Source: Prevotella sp. E15-22
GTDB lineage: Bacteria; Bacteroidota; Bacteroidia; Bacteroidales; Bacteroidaceae
Assembly: GCF_023204875.1 (NCBI RefSeq)
Contig: NZ_CP096247.1
Coordinates: 1,860,001-1,924,000 of the forward strand
DNA length: 64,000 nucleotides
Direction of reading: 5' to 3'
Positions 52,763 through 62,033 of the stretch are shown in pieces; the stretch's first letter is position 1; every line of letters begins with the position of its first letter. Under the pieces are notes generated by a model that was given only the letters and a program-made list of their open reading frames with translations, made no database searches and had not been told where the DNA came from. A program made the translations under genes and the position numbers.

Positions 52763-53674
52763 TTAATACATCAGAGATTTTTCGGAGCGTTTATCATAGA
52801 ATGCCAGCCAGTCGGCATGATCTATGTTATAATAATAAACAGAACTTCCTCCCGTATGTAACTGTAGATGTTCACTAGTAGCCATATACTCGCGCTCACC
52901 ATCGCTTTTCTTTGCCCACATCATCAAAGTCATGTCATCACCGTGGTTTAGAGTAAAGAAATATTCCGAATTCTGACCTCGCTTAAGATAACTAATAACA
53001 TTGGCATAGTAATTTTCACTATTTACAAGCCAACGACTATCACCACGATGTGCAGGGTCAAGTCGCACGCCATAATACCAATTGTCAAGGGCATAGACAT
53101 CCAATTGAGTGATATCAGATTGACGGGTGAGGCCATCAACACGCATCTCAACGATGCTACCCACGGGCTTTGTATCAAGAGCAGTCTTTGTCATCTTTCC
53201 ATCGATAGTAACGGTGGTACTTCCCACGCCTAAAGCACGTTGAAAACTGATACCGACCTTTTCTGTTGTAATAGCAACTGTAGACAAGAATTTTTCACCA
53301 GTAGCGACCCATGTACTGTTATTATTTGAATGCGACGATTGCCATAATAACATTGTGTAAGTACCGCCAGGAAGTTCGTCTGTCTTGATTGTAACTGGAT
53401 TAAGACGATGAGTCTCAACACCATATTTCCCAACCAGTACACCATCTTCTCCATAAACTAAAAGTGTATCTGTAATAATACAGTTTTCAGATAACACACG
53501 TGCAGCCATCTTTTCTGCTACGCCCAACTGACTATATAAAGTCTTGGGGGTGACAGTTATAACGGCTCGTCCTTTATTCAAGGAAGTCTTTTCTTTCTTC
53601 TTTTCGGAATGCGAACATGAAGAAATACCCATCAATGTGATGGAAATCGAGAGCAGACTGAGTATATATCTCAT
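52763..53674 (-). CDS. lipoprotein of unknown function
   Basis: A 303-residue protein with signal peptide and lipobox (LMGISSC, Cys20), then a charged SHSEKKKEK linker and a mainly beta-rich body with several Trp and Tyr residues (TMLLWQSSHSNNNSTW, LDNWYYGVRL, SVYYYNIDHADWLAFYD). I do not recognise a family; the build recalls fimbrillin-anchor or outer-surface lipoproteins but no signature is convincing. Transcribed against the arabinose genes on either side. Confidence 0.75.
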   Translation of the reverse strand: MRYILSLLSISITLMGISSCSHSEKKKEKTSLNKGRAVITVTPKTLYSQLGVAEKMAARVLSENCIITDTLLVYGEDGVLVGKYGVETHRLNPVTIKTDELPGGTYTMLLWQSSHSNNNSTWVATGEKFLSTVAITTEKVGISFQRALGVGSTTVTIDGKMTKTALDTKPVGSIVEMRVDGLTRQSDITQLDVYALDNWYYGVRLDPAHRGDSRWLVNSENYYANVISYLKRGQNSEYFFTLNHGDDMTLMMWAKKSDGEREYMATSEHLQLHTGGSSVYYYNIDHADWLAFYDKRSEKSLMY

Positions 53675-53727
53675 ATTGTTCTGGTTGGTTATTTTTTGAA
53701 TTTTGTTAAGCGTTTAAATATCGTTTG

Positions 53728-53735
53728 CAAAGTTA
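53728..53735 (-). promoter_or_regulatory. promoter -7 element of the lipoprotein gene
   Basis: TAACTTTG on the minus strand, 53 bp before the ATG; -33 element not clear. Confidence 0.6.
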
Positions 53736-53856
53736 CCACATATCAGCCATTCATTTGTTCTCTACAAGGAAAATTATGTTCTCAGAACGCAAATACACAA
53801 TTTTTACAGGAAAAATATACTCTCATTATACAAGTTCATGATTTCAAGACAGAAAA

Positions 53857-53888
53857 TTTGTTCTTATGATAGAAAATGTGTAACTTTG
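53857..53888 (+). promoter_or_regulatory. promoter of the TPR-AraC regulator gene
   Basis: TTTG (53857-53860), 20-bp spacer, TAACTTTG (53881-53888): perfect consensus. Predicted leader about 27 nt. Confidence 0.86.
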
Positions 53889-53899
53889 CCGCTGAAAGA

Positions 53900-53922
53900 A
53901 TGTCGACAGCATGAACCAATGA
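53900..53922 (+). other. two overlapping mini-ORFs leading into the regulator start
   Basis: ATG TCG ACA GCA TGA (53900-53914) ends in the ATGA that starts ATG AAC CAA TGA (53911-53922), which ends in the ATGA that starts the main gene at 53919. All lie after the predicted transcription start; GAAAG precedes the first ATG. Confidence 0.5.
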
Positions 53923-55532
53923 ACAAATTAACTTACATACTCGTCGGTATAGCATTACTCTTGGCTTGTCAGGAAAAAGAAGAGGATGTGGTGGCACAAC
54001 CTTCATCTTTTTTTGAACGGGCCATTGCTTACGATCGTGCATGGAAGTATCATTTGGCTGGATATTATTATCAGCGTGCTTTCGACGAATACAAAGAGCC
54101 CGTTAAAAACTGGAAGAATTATTTTGAAACGGGCTACCGATTAGCGATTATGAAGTATAGGATGCAGGATTTCAATGAAGCCCTGCGGCTGACTACCTCA
54201 TTGGCAGCCAAAGGCGATAGCCTATTGAAAAGTGGCGACAAGCATTTTCCTTATGATACGCACGCTTTCACGCTAGCATTTATCGCTCACTGTCAGATAG
54301 AATTGAACCATACGGACGAAGCAAAAAACAACTGCAAAAGAGCATACGAGGTTCTGACGATGAGTAATACGGATTATACAGAGAACAAGATGATTCTTTG
54401 CGCATCGAATACCGACGAATACATAGAGATGAACGACTATGACGAAGCCGAACGATGGAACAATCGTGCATATGAAGCCCTAGCACATATCGAGAAGAAA
54501 TTAGCTAACGGTAATAATAAGGATGTAGATTTGGCAATGGAATACAGAAAGACATTATCATTGAACAAGGCTATTATCTTACAGAGGAAAGGCCGTATTG
54601 AAGAAGCGAATCGGGAATATGATAAAGTGTCAGATAGTAATCTTTTGCAGCATCCAAACAATTTAGAGGCGCAACTCGTGTTCCTAAAAGGAGCCAAGCG
54701 ATACAAAGAAGCTTTGGCCGTGATGGACATTCTAGACAGCATTGACGCATTAAGTAAACGTCCTAGAATAACGTTTGAAAATATACGCGACAGAATGATA
54801 CCAAGATACGAGGCGAACATGGAGGCAGGATTAACAAACGATGCATTAGTTGCGGCATCAAATATATGCATAGCTATAGATTCTGCCATTAGGGCTCAGC
54901 AACGTAGCGACATTGCTGAACTAACCATATTATATGAAACACAACAGAAGGATGAAGCGCTTGCTGAAAGTAAACACAACGCGCGCATACATTTTATTTT
55001 TATCATCGCCCTTATGATAATGTTTATAACTGCTTCGACTGCCTATTGGCGTGTAACACTATCAAAGCGAAAACTGCGTGAGAAAAACCGTCAATTATTC
55101 GAAACCATACAGCAAATGGAACGAAAAGAAGAAAAAGCAGAAGTTAATGTGCTAAACAACAATGATACCAGCAATTGTTCAGCGTCACATCTATTATATA
55201 GAAACATTGTAGCCCTGATGCGCGAGAAAAGGCCATATACAGACAACATTCTGAACCGCGAAATGCTTGCACAGATGTTAGGTACGAACTATAGTTATGT
55301 GGCAGATGCTATCAGGGAATGCGCTGATGGTATGACCATCGGAGAATATGTAGACGACTGGCGCATACGACATGCAGCACAGATGTTAGCCAGTACTGAC
55401 GAGCCAGTAGGGCTTATCGCGGACTTAAGCGGATTTAACAGTAGAAGTCATTTCAATACACTATTCCGCCAAAAATATATGATGGCTCCTAGCGAATATC
55501 GCAAAATTGCCAAAGAAGAGACAGCTGTATAA
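53919..55532 (+). CDS. membrane-tethered TPR-AraC transcriptional regulator
   Basis: From the ATG at 53919, 537 residues: signal/anchor with a possible lipobox (LLLAC, Cys17), periplasmic tetratricopeptide-like helices (about 30-360; YHLAGYYYQRAFDEY, DYDEAERWNNRAYEAL, RIEEANREYDKV), a transmembrane helix about 373-393 (HFIFIIALMIMFITASTAYWRV), a charged coiled-coil segment, and a C-terminal AraC HTH (VGLIADLSGFNSRSHFNTLFRQKYMMAPSEYR). Transmembrane regulators of this build occur in Bacteroidetes. Close to rpiB (29 bp) and the arabinose genes, so pentose control is possible but not shown. Confidence 0.85.
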   Translation: MNKLTYILVGIALLLACQEKEEDVVAQPSSFFERAIAYDRAWKYHLAGYYYQRAFDEYKEPVKNWKNYFETGYRLAIMKYRMQDFNEALRLTTSLAAKGDSLLKSGDKHFPYDTHAFTLAFIAHCQIELNHTDEAKNNCKRAYEVLTMSNTDYTENKMILCASNTDEYIEMNDYDEAERWNNRAYEALAHIEKKLANGNNKDVDLAMEYRKTLSLNKAIILQRKGRIEEANREYDKVSDSNLLQHPNNLEAQLVFLKGAKRYKEALAVMDILDSIDALSKRPRITFENIRDRMIPRYEANMEAGLTNDALVAASNICIAIDSAIRAQQRSDIAELTILYETQQKDEALAESKHNARIHFIFIIALMIMFITASTAYWRVTLSKRKLREKNRQLFETIQQMERKEEKAEVNVLNNNDTSNCSASHLLYRNIVALMREKRPYTDNILNREMLAQMLGTNYSYVADAIRECADGMTIGEYVDDWRIRHAAQMLASTDEPVGLIADLSGFNSRSHFNTLFRQKYMMAPSEYRKIAKEETAV

Positions 55533-55561
55533 AAATGATTAATCATTTATTAATTCACAAT

Positions 55562-56002
55562 ATGGAAATTAAAACTATAGGTTTAGCCAGTGATCACGCT
55601 GGTTTCGCACTGAAACAGTTCGTTAAGAAGTATCTCGACGAAAAGGGATACGCGTATAAGGATTATGGCACGTACACAGAAGATTCGTGCGACTACTCAG
55701 ATTATGGCCATGCTCTGGCTAGAGGTATTGAATCTGGCGAAGTATTCCCCGGCATTGCTATCTGCGGCAGTGGAGAAGGCATCAACATGACACTGAACAA
55801 GCACCAAAGCATTCGCGCAGGATTGTGTTGGATTCCTGAGATTGCCCACCTAATTCGTCAGCACAATAATGCCAATGTATTAGTTATGCCAGGTCGTTTT
55901 ATTGACGAAGAAATGGCGCGCAAAATTATGGATGAATACTTCTCTACTGAATTTGAAGGAGGTCGTCACCAAAAACGTATTGATAAGATTGCCATTAAAT
56001 AA
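55562..56002 (+). CDS. rpiB: ribose-5-phosphate isomerase B
   Basis: Interconverts ribose-5-phosphate and ribulose-5-phosphate. 146 residues: IGLASDHAGFALKQFV, DYGTYTEDSCDYSDYGHALA, CGSGEGINMTLNKHQSIRAGLC, and ANVLVMPGRFI fit RpiB/LacAB. I choose MEIKTIG at 55562 over the ATG at 55535 as it gives the family N-terminus. Completes the pentose phosphate arm of the locus. Confidence 0.95.
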   Translation: MEIKTIGLASDHAGFALKQFVKKYLDEKGYAYKDYGTYTEDSCDYSDYGHALARGIESGEVFPGIAICGSGEGINMTLNKHQSIRAGLCWIPEIAHLIRQHNNANVLVMPGRFIDEEMARKIMDEYFSTEFEGGRHQKRIDKIAIK

Positions 56003-56010
56003 AATGAATC

Positions 56011-56054
56011 ATAGAAAACGGACGATGAACTTTTCTCATCGTCCGTTTTTCTAT
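56011..56054. terminator. bidirectional terminator between rpiB and the GH2 gene
   Basis: Perfect 14-bp core stem (56015-56028 with 56036-56049), 7-nt loop, T-run (TTTTTC) in plus and in minus. Confidence 0.88.
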
Positions 56055-56057
56055 TCT

Positions 56058-58478
56058 TTATCGTGTTTGCAGTTTCAACTTAGCTGACTTCATCCCAGGA
56101 GCCGAAGCAGTAATCACGACCCTACCCTTTTGTTGCTTTGAACGCAGAATAAGGGTGCAGTTTCCTTGATACAAACGTCGCTTACTGCCAATAGTAAGTT
56201 CTTCGCTAAGAATATCACCATTTATAACACCAACTATCTCGGCAGGTCCTTCAACAGAAAAAGTCACTTCCTTATCTATGGTCTGAACTGTACGTCCACG
56301 TTTATCTACAGCCACCACCTTAACATGTTGAAGATCCAGACCATCAGCATGCCAACTAGCAGGATAATCATCATCAAGAGCAACAAGTTCAACTGCTTCA
56401 CCAGTGGTCTCAAGGGTATGACGGCATACCTCTTGTCCTTTGTTGCGTGCTATGGCTACCAATTTGCCAGGCTTATATTCCACATTATTCCAATAAATCT
56501 GATTCCGCACCTTAGCATTCTTTAGGTCATTTTGCTTCTTACCAAGACTCTTTCCATTCAACAACAGCTCAACTTCTTCGGCATTGGTATAAACCACAAC
56601 TGTGTATTTCTGTCCCTCTACTCGATTCCAATGGTCACTCATACCATCATTACCCGTCTGCACACCATTCCACATCTGGTCACCCTTTCGGTCAATGATA
56701 CCGATATGAACAGTGTTTTCCTTTGGCTTGAAGAAGCTTCTCATGTAATAAGCCTTTGGCTTAGGATTGAGAGCAATATCGAAAACACCCTGGGTCCAAC
56801 CCTTAGCCGGCCATCCCTGACTCTCGCCAAGATAGTCAATAGCCCCCCAGTATGCCAAACCAATAACCTTGTCGAGATTCATCTCAAAGAAATTCTGTCC
56901 CATAGCCGCCACCGAAGCCTCACTCTGATAGAACTTCATCCAAGGAAAGCGATTACCGTCACCGGGGAAATACATATACCTATAATTATATGCTTGCACA
57001 TCGGTGACCATTGCTAAGTCACACGGTAAGGAATCAGTCTGCCAGCTACGATAACGAGGATGCATAGCTACGGTAACCATACGTGTAGAATCATAACGCT
57101 GCACAAGCGTCTTCATTAACTTATACATCGTAACCCCAAAATCATTAAATGGCTGATTAGGGTCTTGCTGAAGTTCATTTCCGAGACTCCACATTACCAC
57201 CGAGGGGGAATTGCGGTCGCGTTTCACCCATTCAGGCACATCTTTTTGCCACAAAGCTTCGAAGGCCACACGACCTCCAGTATGCTGGGATGTCCATTTA
57301 TCGTAAAGTTCATCAACTACCAAAATGCCATATTTGTCACATAGTTCAATAAACTCACGACTATAAGGATTGTGACTAGTGCGGATATGATTGATGCCGA
57401 ACTCCTTCATCAACAGAATTCGCTTTTCTATAGCCTTAGGATAAGCCGCTGCGCCAAGAGCTCCCAATGAGTGATGATTGGCATATCCCTTCAGAAGTAT
57501 CTTCTTTCCATTGAGCAGCAAGCCCTGTTCTGGAGTAATCTCCACGGTACGAATACCAAAACGTTCACAATATGCATCCACCGCCACGCCTCTTTCATTA
57601 AATAAAGTAGCCTCAAGGGTATAAAGATTTGGATGCTCTGTATCCCACAACTGAGCATTAGGAATCTCAATTTCCACAAGTTGTTGTTCTACTATGCGAG
57701 AAGGGTTATTACGAAACACCTCTGCACGACCATGATATACATTTTCTCCCTGTGGGTTCTTAATTTGTAAATCAACTGGCATCTTTTTATCGCGCCCACG
57801 AACATTTACTTCAACCGTCACACAAACAAAACGATTATCACGGGTAGTAATCTTAAGCGGATGGCGTTCAAAATACAAATCACGATTGGTGGCAATGAGT
57901 TTTACGTCTCGAAAAAGTCCACCACCAGTATACCAGCGTGAATTATTGGGTTCGCGGGTATCAGCCAACACTGCAATAACATTATCCTGTCCAAACTGCA
58001 AATCATTGGTCACATCTATTTGGAATCCTACATAACCATAATCGGTGCCACCCACCTTGCGACCATTCACATAGACATCGCCTACATACATTATGCCACC
58101 AAAATCAAGTACTAATCGACGGCCCTTAAGTGAATCAGAAGGAGTTAGATGCAGACGATACCACCCACAACCCATCTCCTTAAAGCCACGACTTGACAAC
58201 CGACTTTTTATATTTGCCGCAGGGTCATTGTTATCAGCCTTCTCGTCAGCATTAGGAGTCACCCAAGGCTGTTCTATCTGAAAATCATGAGGCAGATTAA
58301 CTACACGCCAATTATCATCGTCATATGTCAAACTCTCAGCATTTGCAATGTTACCAGCATGAAACTTCCATCCAAAGTTCAGTAATTCAACAGTACGCTG
58401 AGCTTGTGTCTCCCCTCCTCCTAATAGCGCGGCACACAAAAGAGCTATAGTTGTCAACAATTTCTTCATTTTAGTCAT
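56058..58478 (-). CDS. glycoside hydrolase family 2 beta-galactosidase-like enzyme
   Basis: 806 residues, exported (signal peptide about 1-27). Domain order is that of GH2: sugar-binding jelly roll (about 30-200, FGWKFHAGN, VNLPHDFQIEQPW, WYTGGGLFRDV), immunoglobulin-like (210-310), TIM barrel with RTSHNPYS (366-373), the acid/base Glu435 in WSLGNELQQD and a likely nucleophile Glu520 in FYQSEAS, then extra beta domains with GKSLGKK. Substrate is probably a beta-galactoside or related glycan. A second ATG 3 codons in is possible. It follows rmuC by 22 bp. Confidence 0.88.
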   Translation of the reverse strand: MTKMKKLLTTIALLCAALLGGGETQAQRTVELLNFGWKFHAGNIANAESLTYDDDNWRVVNLPHDFQIEQPWVTPNADEKADNNDPAANIKSRLSSRGFKEMGCGWYRLHLTPSDSLKGRRLVLDFGGIMYVGDVYVNGRKVGGTDYGYVGFQIDVTNDLQFGQDNVIAVLADTREPNNSRWYTGGGLFRDVKLIATNRDLYFERHPLKITTRDNRFVCVTVEVNVRGRDKKMPVDLQIKNPQGENVYHGRAEVFRNNPSRIVEQQLVEIEIPNAQLWDTEHPNLYTLEATLFNERGVAVDAYCERFGIRTVEITPEQGLLLNGKKILLKGYANHHSLGALGAAAYPKAIEKRILLMKEFGINHIRTSHNPYSREFIELCDKYGILVVDELYDKWTSQHTGGRVAFEALWQKDVPEWVKRDRNSPSVVMWSLGNELQQDPNQPFNDFGVTMYKLMKTLVQRYDSTRMVTVAMHPRYRSWQTDSLPCDLAMVTDVQAYNYRYMYFPGDGNRFPWMKFYQSEASVAAMGQNFFEMNLDKVIGLAYWGAIDYLGESQGWPAKGWTQGVFDIALNPKPKAYYMRSFFKPKENTVHIGIIDRKGDQMWNGVQTGNDGMSDHWNRVEGQKYTVVVYTNAEEVELLLNGKSLGKKQNDLKNAKVRNQIYWNNVEYKPGKLVAIARNKGQEVCRHTLETTGEAVELVALDDDYPASWHADGLDLQHVKVVAVDKRGRTVQTIDKEVTFSVEGPAEIVGVINGDILSEELTIGSKRRLYQGNCTLILRSKQQKGRVVITASAPGMKSAKLKLQTR

Positions 58479-58500
58479 TAGTTTTTTAGTATTTATTTGT

Positions 58501-59670
58501 TTATTCTTCAGTTAATTCTTCTGTTTCTTCTACAGGTTTAGGCAATCGTTGGCGACGTTTGGGATTCTCCTGTGCGCCATACTTTAACAACTTCGCAGCA
58601 GCCGTAGTAATGCTGACGCCAGACGACGAGGTGCTACGTTTCAACTCATCAAAGGCCTCATTAGTTTTACGTAGTTGTTCATCAACCTTCAGAAAACGCT
58701 CATAAAAAATCTGCACACGTTCCACCACTTGACTAGCAACCTTCATCATCTCCTGTTGATTCTCAACCTGTCGCATCTGCTTCCACGACATTTCCAACAC
58801 ACGCAACATAATAAAGAGGCTCTGACTACCAGCTATAATAACTCCGTTGTCATAGGCCCACTTCCAAAGAGACGGATCAGCACTCAAAGCCAATTGTAAC
58901 GCACTCTCACTGAAAACATACATCATCACGAAATCTAAGCGATGTCGTCCTTCACGAATATAGCTACTGTAATTCTTTCGAGATAGCTCGTTAACATGCT
59001 GTCTTACAGAAGTTAAATGACGACGAAGAGCCGTATCTCGCTCTTCCTCTGTTTTTGCATTATGATAGTCTTGGAAAGCAGTAAAAGACATCTTTGAATC
59101 AATAATCACATCACGTTGATCAGGGAAATGAAGAATTACATCAGGCACCAAACGATGACCTTCATCTGCATCATGAATGGCACGTCCATATTCATCACGC
59201 ATGGTGACCTGTTCTTCAAATTGGATACCTTCCTCAAGTCCCATTTCCTCCAGCAGTTGTTTCAATCTCAACTCGCCAAAATTTCCCTGCGCCTTATTCT
59301 CACTTGTCAACGCACGGGCCAAATTCTCGGCTCGCTGACCAACCTCCTGAGCCTGTTTCAGATTTTCTTTTATAGAAGCATCCAAACGTTCCATCGTTAC
59401 AGTCTGAGCTCGATCACTCTTTTCCACCGCGTCTTTCATCTGACGGATATTTTCTTTAAGTGGATTTAATATATTCGAAAGTTGCTGTTCGTTAGAATCA
59501 GAAAGCTCACGAGCACGTTCTTTTAAAATACGTTCCGATGCCGAAAACATTTCGGCTTTGATGAGCTGCAATTGTTGTTCCAATTGTTTTCCGTACTGCG
59601 ACTTAGCATAAAGAAAGCCACCAATTAAGCCTAAAGTGAGGCCCAACAACAACATTAAAATCAGTTCCAT
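58501..59670 (-). CDS. rmuC: DNA recombination protein RmuC
   Basis: 389 residues: N-terminal membrane anchor (LILMLLLGLTLGLIGGFLYA), a long coiled coil (about 25-120) and the RmuC nuclease-like core: KAQGNFGELRLKQLLEEMGLEEG, VPDVILHFPDQRDVIIDSKMSFTAFQDY and VMMYVFSESALQLAL. Proposed to limit inversions or degrade DNA at stalled forks. Followed by the GH2 gene, an odd partner. Confidence 0.93.
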   Translation of the reverse strand: MELILMLLLGLTLGLIGGFLYAKSQYGKQLEQQLQLIKAEMFSASERILKERARELSDSNEQQLSNILNPLKENIRQMKDAVEKSDRAQTVTMERLDASIKENLKQAQEVGQRAENLARALTSENKAQGNFGELRLKQLLEEMGLEEGIQFEEQVTMRDEYGRAIHDADEGHRLVPDVILHFPDQRDVIIDSKMSFTAFQDYHNAKTEEERDTALRRHLTSVRQHVNELSRKNYSSYIREGRHRLDFVMMYVFSESALQLALSADPSLWKWAYDNGVIIAGSQSLFIMLRVLEMSWKQMRQVENQQEMMKVASQVVERVQIFYERFLKVDEQLRKTNEAFDELKRSTSSSGVSITTAAAKLLKYGAQENPKRRQRLPKPVEETEELTEE

Positions 59671-59696
59671 ATCGTATTTTAGTTAGTTTCTGCCTG

Positions 59697-59704
59697 CAAA
59701 GATA
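59697..59704 (-). promoter_or_regulatory. rmuC promoter -7 element
   Basis: TATCTTTG on the minus strand, 26 bp before the ATG. Confidence 0.66.
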
Positions 59705-59747
59705 CAATTTTTTTAACTTTTATGATGGTATTCTCGTAAAAAAATGG

Positions 59748-59755
59748 TATTTTTG
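59748..59755 (+). promoter_or_regulatory. RSH gene promoter -7 element
   Basis: TATTTTTG, 23 bp before the ATG at 59779; divergent from rmuC, about 43 bp apart. Confidence 0.6.
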
Positions 59756-59778
59756 CCGACGATTAGTTATATAACAAA

Positions 59779-61992
59779 ATGGCAGAACACTTTGAGTTTA
59801 CTATAGAAGAGAGAGAAAAAGTCCTAAATCTCTATACAGAATTAAAGGAAAAAGTAGCTCCATCACTCGAAGAATACGACGAGGAACACCTTCGGAGCCA
59901 CCTGCTTCATGCTATAGAACAAGATAAAGTACAACGCGATGCCTTTGGACTTAACCCCATTGTCACAAGTCTTCAGACTGCCCTTCTCGTTCTTGACGAA
60001 ATAGGCCTGAAGCGCGATGCCGTTTTAGCCATATTACTAGATCCTTGTGTAGAATCGGGATTCATAACCATTGATGAGGTCAGCACGACATATGGGCTAC
60101 CCGTAGGTCGAATCTTACATGGACTACAACGCATTCAAGAACTATATAAGAAGAATCCCGTTATCGAAAGTGAAAACTTTCGAAATCTTTTGCTGTCATT
60201 TGCCGAGGATATGCGTGTGATTCTCATTATGATTGCCGATCGCGTAAACCTGATGCGCCAGATACGTGACACGAGCAATGAAGAATCTAAACGACGTGTT
60301 AGTGAAGAGGCAGCATACCTTTATGCTCCCCTAGCTCACAAATTGGGTCTTTACAAATTAAAAAGTGAACTAGAAGACCTGTCTCTGAAATATTTGGAGC
60401 ACGACGCTTACTACCATATCAAAGAAAAGTTAAATGCCACAAAAGAGGCACGCGACAAGTATATTGAGCAGTTCATTGGTCCAATAGAGAAGAAATTAAA
60501 AGATGCCGGCCTAAAGTTCCACATGAAGGGGCGCACTAAAAGCATCCACTCCATATGGCAGAAAATGAAAAAACAAAAGTGTGCTTTTGAAGGCGTTTAC
60601 GATCTCTTCGCCATTCGCATCATCATAGACTGCCCTAGCGACAAAGAAAAACAGCAGTGTTGGCAAACATTCGCCATTATCACCGATATGTACACCTCAA
60701 ACCCCAAACGCATGCGCGATTGGCTCACTGTGCCCAAAACCAATGGCTACGAAAGTCTACATATCACAGTTCTAGGACCTGAAAAGAAATGGGTAGAGGT
60801 ACAGATACGAACAGAACGCATGGACGATGTGGCTGAACGCGGTGTAGCAGCACACTGGCGCTATAAAGGTGTCAAAGCCGAAGGTGGTATGGACGAATGG
60901 CTGAACGGTATACGTCAGATGCTGGAAAATGCCAATGGAATAGAGGCTATGGACCAGTTTAAGATGGACCTCTATGACGATGAAATATATGTCTTTACCC
61001 CCAAAGGCGATCTACTGAAGTTCCCCAAAGGAGCTACAGTACTCGACATGGCCTACCACATTCATTCAAAGGTAGGCTCTGCATGCACAGGTGCCCGCAT
61101 CAACAATAAGGTAGTAACCTTTCGTCAAGAACTACACTCCGGCGACCAAGTGGAGATACAAACATCTTCAACTCAATATCCCAAACAAGAATGGCTCAAC
61201 ATCGTAAAGACCTCAAGGGCTAAGGCTAAGATTCGTTTAGCATTAAAGGAAACCCAACAGAAAGAGGCTTTGATGGTTAAGGAGATGCTGGAACGCAAAT
61301 TCAAGAACCGCAAAATTGAGCAAGACGAGAGTCTGATGATGCGTACGATGAAGAAGCTAGGGTATAAGGAGGCTAGCGATTTCTATCGTGACATTGCCCA
61401 CGAAACTCTCGATGTGCAGACGGTATTTGACAAATATCTAGAGTTGCAACAGGGAGAAAAAACCGTCATCGGTGATAATCAGGCACGCTCGGCCGAAGAG
61501 TTTGTTCTTGAAGACTTTAAAGGACAGAAGGTATTACAACAGAACGACGACGTTCTTGTGATTGGCCAAGATTTGAAGGGCGTTGACTATCAGTTAGCAA
61601 AGTGCTGCAACCCCATCTATGGTGATCAGGTATTTGGTTTCGTCACCATCAACGGTGGCATCAAAATTCACCGTTGCGACTGCCCCAACGCCCCAGAGAT
61701 GCGTCGTCGCTTTGGCTATCGTATTGTACGTGCTAAATGGAGCGGCAAAGGTTCCAGTCAATATGCCATCACATTGCGTATCATTGGCAATGACGACCTA
61801 GGTATTGTTAACAACCTCACGTCAATTATATCAAAAGACGAAAAACTTGTGTTGCGCAATATCAACATTGATTCCAACGACGGTATCTTTCGTGGAACAT
61901 TGACTATTATGATTAATGACAACACCCGTTTGGAGGCAATTATCAAGAAACTGCGCACCGTAAAGGGTGTCAAGCAAGTTGAACGACTATAA
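59779..61992 (+). CDS. relA: RelA/SpoT-family (p)ppGpp synthetase, hydrolase domain degenerate
   Basis: A 737-residue long RSH protein. The synthetase domain is complete: GRTKSIHSIWQKMKK (251-265), YDLFAIRIII, TNGYESLHITV (321-331) and VEVQIRTERMDDVAERGVAAHWRYK. A TGS domain follows (about 404-465, VFTPKGDLLKFPKGATVLDMAYHIHS) and an ACT domain at the C-terminus. In the N-terminal HD domain the catalytic residues are lost: LLDPCVESG (87-94) stands where hydrolases have LHDVVEDT, NP replaces HP, and DRVNLMR replaces DRLHNMR. So it should only make the alarmone, like RelA. Confidence 0.88.
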   Translation: MAEHFEFTIEEREKVLNLYTELKEKVAPSLEEYDEEHLRSHLLHAIEQDKVQRDAFGLNPIVTSLQTALLVLDEIGLKRDAVLAILLDPCVESGFITIDEVSTTYGLPVGRILHGLQRIQELYKKNPVIESENFRNLLLSFAEDMRVILIMIADRVNLMRQIRDTSNEESKRRVSEEAAYLYAPLAHKLGLYKLKSELEDLSLKYLEHDAYYHIKEKLNATKEARDKYIEQFIGPIEKKLKDAGLKFHMKGRTKSIHSIWQKMKKQKCAFEGVYDLFAIRIIIDCPSDKEKQQCWQTFAIITDMYTSNPKRMRDWLTVPKTNGYESLHITVLGPEKKWVEVQIRTERMDDVAERGVAAHWRYKGVKAEGGMDEWLNGIRQMLENANGIEAMDQFKMDLYDDEIYVFTPKGDLLKFPKGATVLDMAYHIHSKVGSACTGARINNKVVTFRQELHSGDQVEIQTSSTQYPKQEWLNIVKTSRAKAKIRLALKETQQKEALMVKEMLERKFKNRKIEQDESLMMRTMKKLGYKEASDFYRDIAHETLDVQTVFDKYLELQQGEKTVIGDNQARSAEEFVLEDFKGQKVLQQNDDVLVIGQDLKGVDYQLAKCCNPIYGDQVFGFVTINGGIKIHRCDCPNAPEMRRRFGYRIVRAKWSGKGSSQYAITLRIIGNDDLGIVNNLTSIISKDEKLVLRNINIDSNDGIFRGTLTIMINDNTRLEAIIKKLRTVKGVKQVERL

Positions 61993-62033
61993 TTCCTGAG
62001 GTTAAAGTTGAACAAATTAACACATAACACAAT

